Shown: positions 1 to 9,450, numbered from the stretch's first letter. The stretch: 51,430 nucleotides of DNA from Yanghanlia caeni (GCA_030733815.1 JAUZQE010000021.1:1-51430); one strand, 5' to 3'. The notes: generated from the letters alone by a model not told the origin. Program-made: numbers and translations.

Positions 1-2
1 AA

Positions 3-314
3 ATCCTCGACGACCTGCGTAACATCTTCTCCAGCGTCTGCGCCGACTTCGAGGCGGAACTGGTGGAGTTCGACGGCGAGGACGATCACGTCCACCTGCT
101 GGTGAACTACCCGCCCAAGGTGGCTGTCTCGGCGCTGGTGAATAGCTTGAAAGGCGTTTCCAGCCGGATGATCCGCAAAAGGAACTACCCGAGCATCCGC
201 AAGAAGCTGTGGGGCGGTGCGCTTTGGTCGCCCTCCTACTTCGCAGGCAGTTGCGGCGGTGCACCCATCGAGATCATCCGCCAGTACATCGAACAGCAGC
301 AGACGCCACACTGA
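3..314 (+). CDS. tnpA: IS200/IS605-family transposase TnpA, 5'-truncated by the window edge
   Basis: The open frame runs in from the left edge at base 3, so the protein is partial; the first internal ATG (63) is not its true start. The product is the C-terminal two thirds of a Y1 single-strand transposase of the HUH class, which cuts and joins single-stranded IS ends. Visible marks are the His-hydrophobic-His motif in DDHVHLLV and the C-terminal helix GGAPIEIIRQYIEQQ, whose Tyr is the expected nucleophile. Full family length is about 130-150 residues, and about 103 are visible. No TnpB follows in the window. A hairpin typical of these elements lies 38 bases downstream. Confidence 0.88.
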   Translation: MLDDLRNIFSSVCADFEAELVEFDGEDDHVHLLVNYPPKVAVSALVNSLKGVSSRMIRKRNYPSIRKKLWGGALWSPSYFAGSCGGAPIEIIRQYIEQQQTPH

Positions 315-665
315 CCGCCCAAAGGACGCCTACGGCGTCCCCGCTATCCTTCCCCGGCCTGAAGGCCGAGACTTGCCGCGCACCGGGTCAAGAATGGACA
401 GGGGCGCACTAATGCCAGGCGGATGACCGAGACATTTCCCTTCCGCTTGAATAAACCACTCCAACTCTTAGACCGAAAAGTAGGACATCGACCTCATTAG
501 GCATTGCTTTGTCATATTGCGTAATGCCAGAAAGGACAATCATCCAAATATGCCACGAAACTATGCCATAATAGCAACCAGCAACCCATACCAATCAATT
601 GATTTCATTAGATTTTTGGGGAAGCAAGTGGCTGTCTCACCGCTTCCGCCACCCCCGGCTCCAAT
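315..665. other. Gene-free AT-rich gap after the IS remnant
   Basis: I see no convincing gene here. The first 70 bases hold two hairpins: a GGACGCC/GGCGTCC stem at about 324-340 and the IS-type hairpin listed separately. From about 430 to 625 the composition is clearly richer in A+T than the surrounding genes. It carries an inverted repeat (GGCATT 500-505, AATGCC 523-528) and a 12-base palindrome AATCAATTGATT (593-604). Short open frames here have no recognisable domain. The composition suggests acquired or decayed DNA between the IS and the host operon. Confidence 0.5.
352..375 (+). repeat. IS200/IS605-type end hairpin, left copy
   Basis: The sequence CCCCGGCCTGAAGGCCGAG folds into a short stem (GGCC...GGCC) and is followed by ACTTG. 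Hairpins like this are recognised by TnpA at IS200/IS605 ends. The same 24 bases recur with two differences and in the same orientation at 51362-51385, at the other edge of the window. The position downstream of tnpA fits a right end. The exact cleavage site cannot be set without the complete element. Confidence 0.55.
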
Positions 666-1532
666 CTACGCCATCACACGCTGCAACCAGCGGCACAGCG
701 CGCTTTGCGGGTCTTCCAGGCCGTATATGGCCGTGAAGTGGTCGTGCCCTTCCTGCACCAGGCATTCCCCCCGATTCCCCGCTTCGATCCAGCGGGCATG
801 GAACTCGCGCGACTGGCGCGCAAATTCGTCGCTTTCCCTGTCGCCCCAGGTCAGCAGCACCTCGCTGCGCGATTTGCGCACGCCGAACATGGGCGAATTG
901 CGCCGGATGATGCCCTCGTCGAGCTGAATGAGTGGCTGCAGATAGCTGTAGCGCAGCGGTGCGATATCGTACACGCCACTGATCAGCAGTGCCGCGCAAA
1001 TACAGTCGTCATCGAGGCCATAGTGGTGGCGCCAATCTGTCTGCAGGCACATGGCGGCCAGATGCGCCCCGGCCGAGTGCCCGGCGACGAGCAGGCGGTT
1101 GCGGTCACCGTTATGGTCTGACGCATGACGCCAGGCCCACGCGATGCTGGCACGGGCCTGACGGGTGATCTCGTCGAGCGTGACCCACGGGCATAGCGCA
1201 TAGTTCACCACGAACACCGACATGCCCAGGGCGGCCGGCCCCAGCGCCACGCAATGGAAGTCGCTGGCGCTGTTGGCGCGCCAGTACCCTCCATGAAAAT
1301 AAATGAGCACGGGCGAGCCGGGCACGGCCGACGGAAACACGTCGACGTGTTCCTGCAATGTCGGCCCGTATTGCACGCCCGGCACGTTGTGCAGCGTTTC
1401 ACGCGCGTGGGCGCTGCGGGTGGCGTAATGACGACGCACTGCGGCCAGATCCGGCACGTTGCGCGCCGGATCGTAGGCGTCGTCGATTTGCTGCTGGGTG
1501 GAGAAATTGCGATAAAGCGTGTCGGAAGCCAT
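666..1532 (-). CDS. Alpha/beta hydrolase, esterase/formamidase-like
   Basis: This is a 288-residue cytoplasmic alpha/beta hydrolase. The oxyanion-hole motif HGGYWR (residues 80-85) and the nucleophile elbow GHSAG (151-155, Ser153) are clear. Asp231 (in LLTWGD) and His265 (in EGHDHF) complete a likely Ser-Asp-His triad. The HGGYW form is shared by arylformamidase (KynB/BNA7-like) and HSL-type esterases, but the substrate is not known. I chose ATG at 1532; a GTG at 1547, directly after the upstream stop codon, is possible. It is the last gene of the IclR-thiolase-CoA ligase operon, so it may hydrolyse an ester or amide in the same catabolic route. Confidence 0.8.
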   Translation of the reverse strand: MASDTLYRNFSTQQQIDDAYDPARNVPDLAAVRRHYATRSAHARETLHNVPGVQYGPTLQEHVDVFPSAVPGSPVLIYFHGGYWRANSASDFHCVALGPAALGMSVFVVNYALCPWVTLDEITRQARASIAWAWRHASDHNGDRNRLLVAGHSAGAHLAAMCLQTDWRHHYGLDDDCICAALLISGVYDIAPLRYSYLQPLIQLDEGIIRRNSPMFGVRKSRSEVLLTWGDRESDEFARQSREFHARWIEAGNRGECLVQEGHDHFTAIYGLEDPQSALCRWLQRVMA

Positions 1533-1547
1533 ACCGCAATTATGCAC

Positions 1548-3710
1548 TCACCTTGCCTCGGTCAGCTCCACCAGCGCATCCACCGCCACCGCCCCCTCGC
1601 CTTCGGGCAGAACCAGCACCGGGTTGATATCCAGGCTCTGGATACGGCCCGCCGTGACCAGCGCCAGCCGGCCCAGACGCAGGGCCGCCTGCACTAGCGC
1701 CTCGACATCAGCCGGCGGCTCACCGCGCACGCCCTGCAACAGCGGCCACACACGCAGCCCGCGCAAGCGGTCGAGGACATCGTCACGCGAGAACGGCGGC
1801 AGTAACGCGGCGACATCGGGCATGGCTTCCACGTATTTGCCGCCGGCGCCCATCAGCACCACCGGGCCGAACACCGGGTCGAAGTTCAGGCCCACGGCCA
1901 TTTCGCGCAGACCCTTCACCTGCCTGGCCACGATCCAGCCGTCGGCCTGCACGTCCAGGCGTTCCAGCGCGGCCGACTGGCGCGCCCAGGCCGCTTCCAG
2001 GGCGGCAGTGCTGCCCAGGCCCACGTCCACGAGCCCGTATTCCGATTTATGTGGCACGCGCGCCGAACAGGCCTTCAGAACGCAGGGCCAGCCCAACCGT
2101 TCAGCGGCCTGCAGCGCAGCTTCCAGCGTGGTGCACAGTTCGTAATCGACCACCGGGAAGCCCGAGCCGGCCAACACCTGCAGGCTTTCGTGTTCGGAAA
2201 GAAAGCGCCTGCCGCTGGAATCCGCCTGCACGCCGTCTAGCATGGCCAACACACCGGCACCGACAGCCGGCTGTTCGGCAGCCGCCCCTTCGCCACCCGC
2301 AAAGCGACGTTTCCAAGCGCCGGCTCGCGCCGCGGCAGCGAGCACGGCCGCGGCCTGCCGTTCGTCTTCGAACACGGCCACGCCCTGCGCCCGGAACGCA
2401 GCGGCCACTGGCTGCTGCCAGGCCACAACGGCCACGGGCTTGCCCGATTCCCGCGCGAAGCGGGCGGTGTCCTCGGCAAACGCGGCCACGTCGTAACCCC
2501 GGCCGGCCACCGGAATGTCGAGCAGGAACATGTCTGCGTTCGGATCATCGCTGATCACACCCAGCACATCACCAAACAGGCGGCTGTTCGTCAACAGCGC
2601 AGCGGTGATGTCGATGGGGTTTTCGGTGGAGGCGAAATCCACCAGCTTCTCGCTCAACCGTGCCCGCGTCTCGTCCTTGAGTGGGGCGATCTCGAGCCCA
2701 TACGCCTCGGCGGCATCGGCCGCCAGAACGCAGCTTGCGCCCGAGTTGCTCACGATCACCGTGCGCGTGCCGCCGGAGGCCGGTGTGTTGAGCAGCAGCT
2801 CGGCAAAGCGGGCGAGCTCGGGAGGATCGGCCGCGCGCAGAATGCCATGCTGGGTCAGGAACGCATCGACCACGCGATCTTCGCTGGCGAGGGCACCGGT
2901 GTGCGAGCCTGCGGCGCGCGCCCCGGTTTCGGAACGACCGGACTTCACCACGGCCAGCGTGACACCGCGCTCGCGGGCCAGCAGGGCGGCCCGTGCCAGT
3001 GTCTGCGGATTCTGCAGCGACTCGAGATACAGCAGCACCACGCGAATATCGGCGTCCTGTTCCAGAATCGCGCATGCGAGGTCGGACACGGTGACGTCGG
3101 CCTCGTTGCCGGTGGCGTGCATGTGCCGCACCCCGATGCCGCGCTGGCGCAGCAGGCCATACATCATGGCCGCCATGCCGCCACTCTGGCTGATCACGGC
3201 CACAGGGCCGTCCTGCGGCTCGACCTCGATGAACATGGTCGAAAAACTGGCAATCGCCCCATTGGCGAAGTTCGCCAGGCCCTGTGAATTGGGGCCGATG
3301 AGACGCAGGCCGGCCTCGGCCGCACGCTGCGCCATCTTCTGCTGCACGGCCCGCCCTTCATCGCCGGTTTCCGAGAAACCGGCGGAGATAACGATGGCGG
3401 CTTTCACACCCAGATCGGCACAGCGATACACCGCGTCGACCGCCTTCTGGCCGGGTACGGCCACGATGACGAGTTCGGGCACTTCGGGCAGATCATCGAG
3501 AGAGGGCCAGGCCTTCTCGCCCTGCACCTCGCTGCGGGTGGGGTTGACCGGATAGATCGTGCCCTGATACCCGAACTGGTGCATGTAGTAAATGGGACGA
3601 CCACCGATTTTGTCAGGGTTGTCCGACGCGCCGACGATCGCGATCGAGGCCGGGTTCAGCAGGGAACTCAAAGAGGCATCCACAAGTAGTGTTTCCATGA
3701 TCTCACACAT
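1548..3710 (-). CDS. NDP-forming acyl-CoA synthetase (acetate-CoA ligase family)
   Basis: A 720-residue single-chain enzyme of the ADP/NDP-forming acyl-CoA synthetase superfamily, which interconverts acyl-CoA plus ADP and Pi with acid plus ATP. Order: CoA-binding Rossmann domain (ASIAIVGAS from residue 21), succinyl-CoA-synthetase-like domain with IGPNSQG (138-144), the SHTGA motif with the probable phospho-His270, then a C-terminal ATP-grasp domain (about 495-715). Its ATG overlaps the stop of the upstream Bug gene (TGATG), so translation is probably coupled. Proteins of this class are often labelled acetyl-CoA, pimeloyl-CoA or feruloyl-CoA synthetase; sequence alone does not settle the acid. 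Context suggests it activates what the Bug receptor binds, or recovers ATP at the end of the pathway. Confidence 0.88.
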   Translation of the reverse strand: MCEIMETLLVDASLSSLLNPASIAIVGASDNPDKIGGRPIYYMHQFGYQGTIYPVNPTRSEVQGEKAWPSLDDLPEVPELVIVAVPGQKAVDAVYRCADLGVKAAIVISAGFSETGDEGRAVQQKMAQRAAEAGLRLIGPNSQGLANFANGAIASFSTMFIEVEPQDGPVAVISQSGGMAAMMYGLLRQRGIGVRHMHATGNEADVTVSDLACAILEQDADIRVVLLYLESLQNPQTLARAALLARERGVTLAVVKSGRSETGARAAGSHTGALASEDRVVDAFLTQHGILRAADPPELARFAELLLNTPASGGTRTVIVSNSGASCVLAADAAEAYGLEIAPLKDETRARLSEKLVDFASTENPIDITAALLTNSRLFGDVLGVISDDPNADMFLLDIPVAGRGYDVAAFAEDTARFARESGKPVAVVAWQQPVAAAFRAQGVAVFEDERQAAAVLAAAARAGAWKRRFAGGEGAAAEQPAVGAGVLAMLDGVQADSSGRRFLSEHESLQVLAGSGFPVVDYELCTTLEAALQAAERLGWPCVLKACSARVPHKSEYGLVDVGLGSTAALEAAWARQSAALERLDVQADGWIVARQVKGLREMAVGLNFDPVFGPVVLMGAGGKYVEAMPDVAALLPPFSRDDVLDRLRGLRVWPLLQGVRGEPPADVEALVQAALRLGRLALVTAGRIQSLDINPVLVLPEGEGAVAVDALVELTEAR

Positions 3711-4684
3711 CAGTTGACCGTCGCACCCGACTTCTCAACCACGTCTGCCCACTTCGAGATTTCGTTGTCGATGAACGCACCGAAATCCTGAGTACTGAGC
3801 CAGCGGGCATCGAAACCCTGTGCGGCAAAACGTTCCTTCACCGAGGGGTCGGCCAGAACTTCCTTCAGCGCGCCGTTCAGTTTGGCAAGCACGTCGGCAG
3901 GCGTACCCTTCGGCGCAAGCAAGCCGTTCCAGGCCGTGGCCTCGTAGCCCGGGTAACCCGATTCGGCGATGGTGGGCAGATCAGGTGCCGCCTGCGAGCG
4001 CTGGGCACTGGTTACGGCGAGTGCTTTCAGCTTGCCTTCCTTCACGAAGGGCATGGAAGAAAGCATGGTGTTGAACATGATGTCGACCTGGCCACTCATG
4101 AGGTCGGTCATGGCCGGCGCACTGCCCTTGTACGGCACGTGCGTCATCTCGATGCCCGCCATGGTGCGAAACAGCTCGGCCGAAAGGTGCGTGGACTGGC
4201 CGTTACCGGAAGACGCAAACGTCAGGCCGTGTTTGGAACTCTTCGCCAGCTCGACCAGTTCCTTCACACTGCCCGCCTTGACGTCGGGGTTCGTGACCAG
4301 CACCAGCGGCCCTTCGGTCAGCAGCGACACCGGTTCGAAACTGGTGCGCGTGTTGTAGTTCAGGTTCTTGAACAGCGACATGTTGATGGCGTGCGCAGTG
4401 GTGGCGATCAACAGGGTGTGCCCGTCGGCATTGGCACGGGCAACCAGATCGGCCCCGATATTGCCGCCGGCCCCTGCCCGGTTGTCGACGATGACGGTCT
4501 GGCCCAGGCGCTTGCCCAGCTCGTCGGCCACCACGCGCGCCACGATGTCGGTCGGGCCGCCCGGCGGATACGGCACCACCAGGTTGACGGGCTGCGTCGG
4601 CCACTCGGCTGCCGCAACGGCAGTGCTTCCTGCCACCAGGGCGGCAGCGGCCAGCGCTTTTCCAAACTTCTTCAGCTTCAGCAT
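3710..4684 (-). CDS. Bug-family tripartite tricarboxylate transporter receptor
   Basis: A 324-residue periplasmic solute-binding protein of the TctC/Bug family. The N-terminus is a Sec signal peptide ending near AVAAAEW. The mature start PTQPVNLVVPYPPGGPTDIV is the hallmark Bug segment that contacts carboxylate ligands through water. A good Shine-Dalgarno (AGGAGA) precedes the ATG at 4684. No TctA/TctB membrane subunits are in the window, which is usual for the expanded Bug families of Bordetella relatives, where orphan receptors sit beside catabolic enzymes. Its place among CoA-dependent enzymes suggests that it captures the carboxylic acid degraded by this operon. Confidence 0.92.
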   Translation of the reverse strand: MLKLKKFGKALAAAALVAGSTAVAAAEWPTQPVNLVVPYPPGGPTDIVARVVADELGKRLGQTVIVDNRAGAGGNIGADLVARANADGHTLLIATTAHAINMSLFKNLNYNTRTSFEPVSLLTEGPLVLVTNPDVKAGSVKELVELAKSSKHGLTFASSGNGQSTHLSAELFRTMAGIEMTHVPYKGSAPAMTDLMSGQVDIMFNTMLSSMPFVKEGKLKALAVTSAQRSQAAPDLPTIAESGYPGYEATAWNGLLAPKGTPADVLAKLNGALKEVLADPSVKERFAAQGFDARWLSTQDFGAFIDNEISKWADVVEKSGATVN

Positions 4685-4762
4685 GCTTTATCTCCTGTCT
4701 GCTTTACTTCTTATGTGACCCCTGAACGCTTCGGGGGAATGTGACTGCGGCCGACACCCGAA

Positions 4763-5131
4763 TCAGGCGATCGCACCGCGAACGAACGAATCGGAGGCGA
4801 CCGGCTCAAACCGGATCACGCGGTGATCGCCCAGCATCGCATTCGATGCATGAACCGCGTCGCCGATGGCGACTTCCCGTGCTGCGTGGCCCATCAGCAC
4901 GGGACCCTCGTCAAGGCGTACCAGCACCAGGGCATAGGGAACGTACTGGCGCCAGAACGCGTCGGGAGCCCGCCACACTTCGCTGCGTGCGCGAACGACG
5001 CCCCGCCCGCTGGCCGGCACGACTTCGAAACTCTGACCCCCGCATTGCGAACACGCCGCAATGGCGAGCGAAAAATGGTGGCCGCAGCCCGTGCAGCGGC
5101 TCAGCATGAAAGGCACGGATGGCGTAGTCAT
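4763..5131 (-). CDS. DUF35 Zn-ribbon/OB-fold acyl-CoA-associated protein
   Basis: A 122-residue protein with an N-terminal rubredoxin-like zinc ribbon (C13-x2-C16 and C27-x2-C30) followed by an OB-fold (about 40-110). This is the DUF35/ChsH2-C architecture. These proteins bind thiolase-fold or MaoC-fold partners and act as CoA-binding or regulatory subunits. Its ATG overlaps the stop of the upstream thiolase gene by four bases (ATGA), which supports a stable complex with that protein. A 78-base gap with a fresh ribosome site separates it from the Bug gene. Confidence 0.87.
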   Translation of the reverse strand: MTTPSVPFMLSRCTGCGHHFSLAIAACSQCGGQSFEVVPASGRGVVRARSEVWRAPDAFWRQYVPYALVLVRLDEGPVLMGHAAREVAIGDAVHASNAMLGDHRVIRFEPVASDSFVRGAIA

Positions 5132-6276
5132 GCAGCTTCTCCCGACTTGAGAATGAGACTGACGTGAGACGAGAGCACGCCACCGTCGGCGTGCACGAGG
5201 GCACTGCGGCGGCGACCGGCCTGGCGCTCGCCGGCAAGGCCGGCAAGCTGCCTGAATGCCTCGACAAAATGCGCCATGCCGCCGGCCACCCCGGAGTGAC
5301 CAAACGAAAGCAACCCGCCATGGGTATTCAGTGGCAGTGCGCCGTCGGCATTGAAGGCGCCCGAGCGCAGCACGCGGGCAGATTCACCGCGCGGCGCAAA
5401 ACCCAGTTCCTCGAGCAGCATGACCAGGGTGATGGTGAACGAGTCGTAGATCCCCAGGTAGTCGAAGTCGCCGCCCTGCATGCCCGCTTCGTTCAGGGCC
5501 CGGCCGAAGGCCGCTGCAGCGCCGGTGGCGTAAACGTCTTCAAGCGCCGAGAGGTGCTGATGCTGGTGCGCCTGACCGGCACCGGCAATACGCACGGGCC
5601 CTTCGTCGGCACTGATCAACACCGCCACCGCACCGTCGGATATCGGGCAGCAATCGAGCAGATGCAAGGGCGTGGCCACGGGCTTCGAGGCCAGCACGTC
5701 TTCGACCGTGATGGGTTGAGTGAGGTGGGCGTCGGGGTGCTGCGTCGCGTAGCTGCGCATCAGCACCGAGAACTCGGCCAGATCTTCGCGCTGCAGGCCG
5801 CTGCGGTGCATGTATTGCGACGCAAGCAGGGCGTAGTAGGCGGGCACCGACGCACCGTTTGGCAGTTCGGTGGCGGCGTCGCCCACCTGGGCCAGCGTCT
5901 GTATGGAGGTATCGACCGCCTGACCCGTGAGGCGGTTCTCGCCCGCCACCACCAGCACGTTGCGGCACTGGCCGGATTGCACCAGCAATCGCGCCAGCAT
6001 GATCATGCCCGCACCGGTTGCCCCGCCCATCTGCATGCTGTGCGCGTAGGTGGGGCGCAAGCCCAGCTTTTCTGACATGAAGGACGCCAGCATGAGGTGC
6101 GGAAACGTGGTCGCGTACCCGCACAGCACGCCATCGATCGCATCGTGGGCAGTACCGCCGGTGCGCAGCACCTGCGTGGCGGCCTCAAGCATCAGATCTA
6201 CGGCCGAGCGGCCCGGCTGTTTGCCGAACGCCGTATTGGCCACGGCCTGAACATAAGCGTGTTTCGTCATCGTCAT
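5128..6276 (-). CDS. Thiolase-fold protein (SCP2-thiolase/Ltp2-like), DUF35 partner
   Basis: A 382-residue thiolase-superfamily protein. The frame is open for 55 further codons upstream, but ATG 6276 overlaps the IclR stop as ATGA and is the natural start; ATG 6270 is also possible. Conserved elements are CCPISDGAVA (209-218), NTHGG (317-321) and GHSGVAGG (326-333). The two cysteines of classical thiolases are absent: the N-terminal site reads MQMGGATGAG (81-90) and the C-terminal CxGG site reads HADGGVLSSH. This matches the SCP2/lipid-transfer branch, which pairs with DUF35 proteins; some members are retro-aldolases (Ltp2 with ChsH2) rather than thiolases. Substrate unknown. Confidence 0.86.
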   Translation of the reverse strand: MTMTKHAYVQAVANTAFGKQPGRSAVDLMLEAATQVLRTGGTAHDAIDGVLCGYATTFPHLMLASFMSEKLGLRPTYAHSMQMGGATGAGMIMLARLLVQSGQCRNVLVVAGENRLTGQAVDTSIQTLAQVGDAATELPNGASVPAYYALLASQYMHRSGLQREDLAEFSVLMRSYATQHPDAHLTQPITVEDVLASKPVATPLHLLDCCPISDGAVAVLISADEGPVRIAGAGQAHQHQHLSALEDVYATGAAAAFGRALNEAGMQGGDFDYLGIYDSFTITLVMLLEELGFAPRGESARVLRSGAFNADGALPLNTHGGLLSFGHSGVAGGMAHFVEAFRQLAGLAGERQAGRRRSALVHADGGVLSSHVSLILKSGEAA

Positions 6277-7067
6277 TGCATCTTGTGGTGTTCGGCCACG
6301 TGCCCTTCCGGCAACCAGGCCTGTTCGATCAACGCGGCCTCGGCCTTCAGCGCCTCGGCCAGTTCCTGTTCCCGCCCCACGATGCGCTCCGTGAGCGCGG
6401 CCACACTCAGCGCGGCAATGGGGCGCCCGCCGGGGCTGCATATGGGCACGCCAACACCGGACATTTTTTCGACCACGACATCCACCAGCAGGGAATGACC
6501 GCGTTCGCGACCGCGCGCAATCACCTCCTGCAAGTGCTGCGGCGAATAGGCGGGGTACTTTCGCTTCAATGCATCATGAACCCGGGGCAAAACTGCCTCG
6601 ACCTCGGAATCGGACATGGGCAGCATGAGAGCAAGACTGCCTGCACCGACGCCCAACGGGCGGCGGCTGCCCACGCGCAGGTAGTTTGCCGTGATGGGGT
6701 AATCGCCCAGGCAGAGATCCACGCACACCGACTCCCAGCCGGCAGGCACGGAAAGAATGGCCGTATCGCTGAACCGGCGCGCAAGCCTGATCAACGAAGG
6801 GCGCGCCAATGCCTGCAGATCAAGGCCCGCCACCCGCGCGACATGCATGGCATACACCTGCGGGCCGAGCTCGTACTCCTTGCTCTGCGGATCTCGTTCT
6901 ACGAAACCTTCAGTTTCAAGATCGCGCAGAAGACGCAGACAGGTCGAGCTGTCGAGCCCGGTGCGTTCGGAGATATCGATCAACCGGCTGACCTTCGGGT
7001 CACTGAGACTGGCGAGGATTCGACAGACTTTGCGCGCTGCAGAAAGGTTTTCCTTGTCGGATGTCAT
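6273..7067 (-). CDS. IclR-family transcriptional regulator
   Basis: A 264-residue IclR regulator. An N-terminal winged helix-turn-helix (about residues 12-75, recognition region SERTGLDSSTCLRLLRDL) is followed by the C-terminal ligand-binding IclR domain. It is the first gene of the operon it probably controls and is translationally coupled to the thiolase-like gene (ATGA). The intergenic space toward trxB holds three inverted repeats that are candidate operators. The effector is probably an intermediate or substrate of the encoded pathway; that is inference from context. Confidence 0.92.
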   Translation of the reverse strand: MTSDKENLSAARKVCRILASLSDPKVSRLIDISERTGLDSSTCLRLLRDLETEGFVERDPQSKEYELGPQVYAMHVARVAGLDLQALARPSLIRLARRFSDTAILSVPAGWESVCVDLCLGDYPITANYLRVGSRRPLGVGAGSLALMLPMSDSEVEAVLPRVHDALKRKYPAYSPQHLQEVIARGRERGHSLLVDVVVEKMSGVGVPICSPGGRPIAALSVAALTERIVGREQELAEALKAEAALIEQAWLPEGHVAEHHKMQ

Positions 7068-7089
7068 GGATTTCGCTGGACAAAATCAA

Positions 7090-8219
<1,130 letters not shown>

Positions 8220-8230
8220 TTGTTCCATAT

Positions 8231-8281
8231 TCAGGATTATTAATCTGAAACAGCGCGATCAAATTCCAATTTCATTCCAAT
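8231..8281 (+). promoter_or_regulatory. AT-rich promoter region before pirin with direct repeats
   Basis: The gap between trxB and pirin is AT-rich. It holds an imperfect palindrome TTCAGGATT...AATCTGAA (about 8231-8249) and two copies of ATTCCAAT at 8263-8270 and 8274-8281. The repeat period is 11 bases, so both copies face the same side of the helix. They may be an activator site for the pirin gene. No clear sigma-70 boxes were identified. Confidence 0.35.
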
Positions 8282-8341
8282 AAAATGATCTCCATCACCA
8301 CAACGCGTGCGTCACCCGGCGCACGCAGAACGGAGCAGATC

Positions 8342-9046
8342 ATGTTGGAAATTCGACGCAGTGATGAACGGGGCGTTGCAGAGCACGGATGGCTGAGCTC
8401 GCGCCATTCGTTCTCTTTCGCCCATTACTACGACCCCGAGCACATGGGTTTCGGCCCGCTGCGGGTCATCAATGAAGACCGTGTGCTGCCGGGCCGCGGC
8501 TTCGGCATGCACGGCCACAGCGACATGGAGATCATCTCGTACGTGCTGAGCGGTGCGCTGGAACACAAAGACAGCATGGGCAATGGCTCGGTGCTGCGCT
8601 ACGGTGACGTGCAGCGCATGAGCGCCGGCACCGGCGTCATGCACAGCGAGTTCAACCCGTCGAGCACTGAACCGGTGCATTTCCTGCAAATCTGGATCAT
8701 GCCGGATACGCGCGGCGTGGCGCCGAGCTACGAGGAAAAGCACTTCGACACCGCCAGCAAGACGGGACAATGGCGCCTGATCGCCTCGCCCGACGGGCGC
8801 GACGGCTCGGTACGCATTCACCAGAATGCCCACGTACACGCCGCAATTCTGGGCGAATCAGACGCGCTGGGCTACGAAATTGCCGACGGGCGTGGCGTAT
8901 ACCTGCACGTCGCCCGTGGCAGCGTAACGGTAAACGGTACGGCTCTGAATGCCGGCGACGCAGTCAAGCTGGTGCAGGCGCCCCGCATCGAGGTTGCGAA
9001 TGCTGCCGATGCGGAGGTTCTGCTGTTCGACCTGCCAGTGCAGTAA
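8342..9046 (+). CDS. Pirin-family bicupin (possible quercetinase)
   Basis: A 234-residue pirin. The N-terminal cupin carries the four metal ligands in the usual spacing: His57 and His59 in MHGHSDME, and His101 and Glu103 in MHSEFN. The C-terminal cupin (about 130-234) is the degenerate second domain. Bacterial pirins with this metal site can oxidise quercetin, but many act as redox- or metal-responsive binding proteins, so the role is open. ATG 8342 was chosen because homology-like sequence begins there and GGAG lies upstream. The stop is two bases from the convergent hslR stop. Confidence 0.9.
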   Translation: MLEIRRSDERGVAEHGWLSSRHSFSFAHYYDPEHMGFGPLRVINEDRVLPGRGFGMHGHSDMEIISYVLSGALEHKDSMGNGSVLRYGDVQRMSAGTGVMHSEFNPSSTEPVHFLQIWIMPDTRGVAPSYEEKHFDTASKTGQWRLIASPDGRDGSVRIHQNAHVHAAILGESDALGYEIADGRGVYLHVARGSVTVNGTALNAGDAVKLVQAPRIEVANAADAEVLLFDLPVQ

Positions 9047-9048
9047 AG

Positions 9049-9450
9049 CTACTTGCCGCGAATGGCGGCAAGTATGCGCCGGTCGCGCTTGGTGGGGCGG
9101 CCGGCATCGTAATCGAGCGACGGCTCGGGCGCGAGCCGCCGCATTTCAGCAGCCAGGGCACGCCTGGCGACACTCTCGTCGGTTTCTTCGTACAACCTGG
9201 CCGCCACCGCTGCCGGCCCGCGTACACGGCTTACCGCCTGCACGATCACTTCAATGGGCGGATCACTCTTGCGCACCGTGACGCGATCGCCCGGGCCGAC
9301 TTCACGGGCTGGTTTGACCGGCTGGCCGTTGACCAGCACCCTGCCCTTGCCAATTTCATCGACCGCCAGCGAGCGCGTCTTGTAGAAACGCGCCGCCCAC
9401 AGCCATTTATCGATTCTGAGTCGTTCGTCCATACTTCTGTTCAGGTTCAT
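9049..9450 (-). CDS. hslR: Heat-shock protein 15-like S4 RNA-binding protein
   Basis: A 133-residue protein with an N-terminal S4 domain (about residues 9-70; DKWLWAARFYKTRSLA) and a basic C-terminal tail, as in Hsp15/HslR. HslR recycles blocked 50S subunits that carry tRNA-linked nascent chains. ATG 9450 overlaps the Crp/Fnr stop (ATGA); an internal ATG at 9432 would remove six residues. It is the last gene of the metal-transport block and may simply be read through from it. Confidence 0.88.
   Translation of the reverse strand: MNLNRSMDERLRIDKWLWAARFYKTRSLAVDEIGKGRVLVNGQPVKPAREVGPGDRVTVRKSDPPIEVIVQAVSRVRGPAAVAARLYEETDESVARRALAAEMRRLAPEPSLDYDAGRPTKRDRRILAAIRGK
9051..9073. terminator. Hairpin at the convergent pirin/hslR ends
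   Basis: A perfect 9-base stem ACTTGCCGC/GCGGCAAGT with a 5-base loop lies inside the last codons of hslR, five bases past the pirin stop. No long T-run follows on either strand, so it may be a weak bidirectional terminator or an RNA 3'-end stabiliser. Confidence 0.45.

Noticed and set aside
409-594. 61-codon minus-strand frame in the AT-rich gap
   Set aside because: No family resemblance and no convincing ribosome site; too short to support.
517-927. 136-codon frame spanning the AT-rich gap and the hydrolase 3' end
   Set aside because: Two thirds overlap the hydrolase gene in antisense and the rest has no recognisable similarity or ribosome site.
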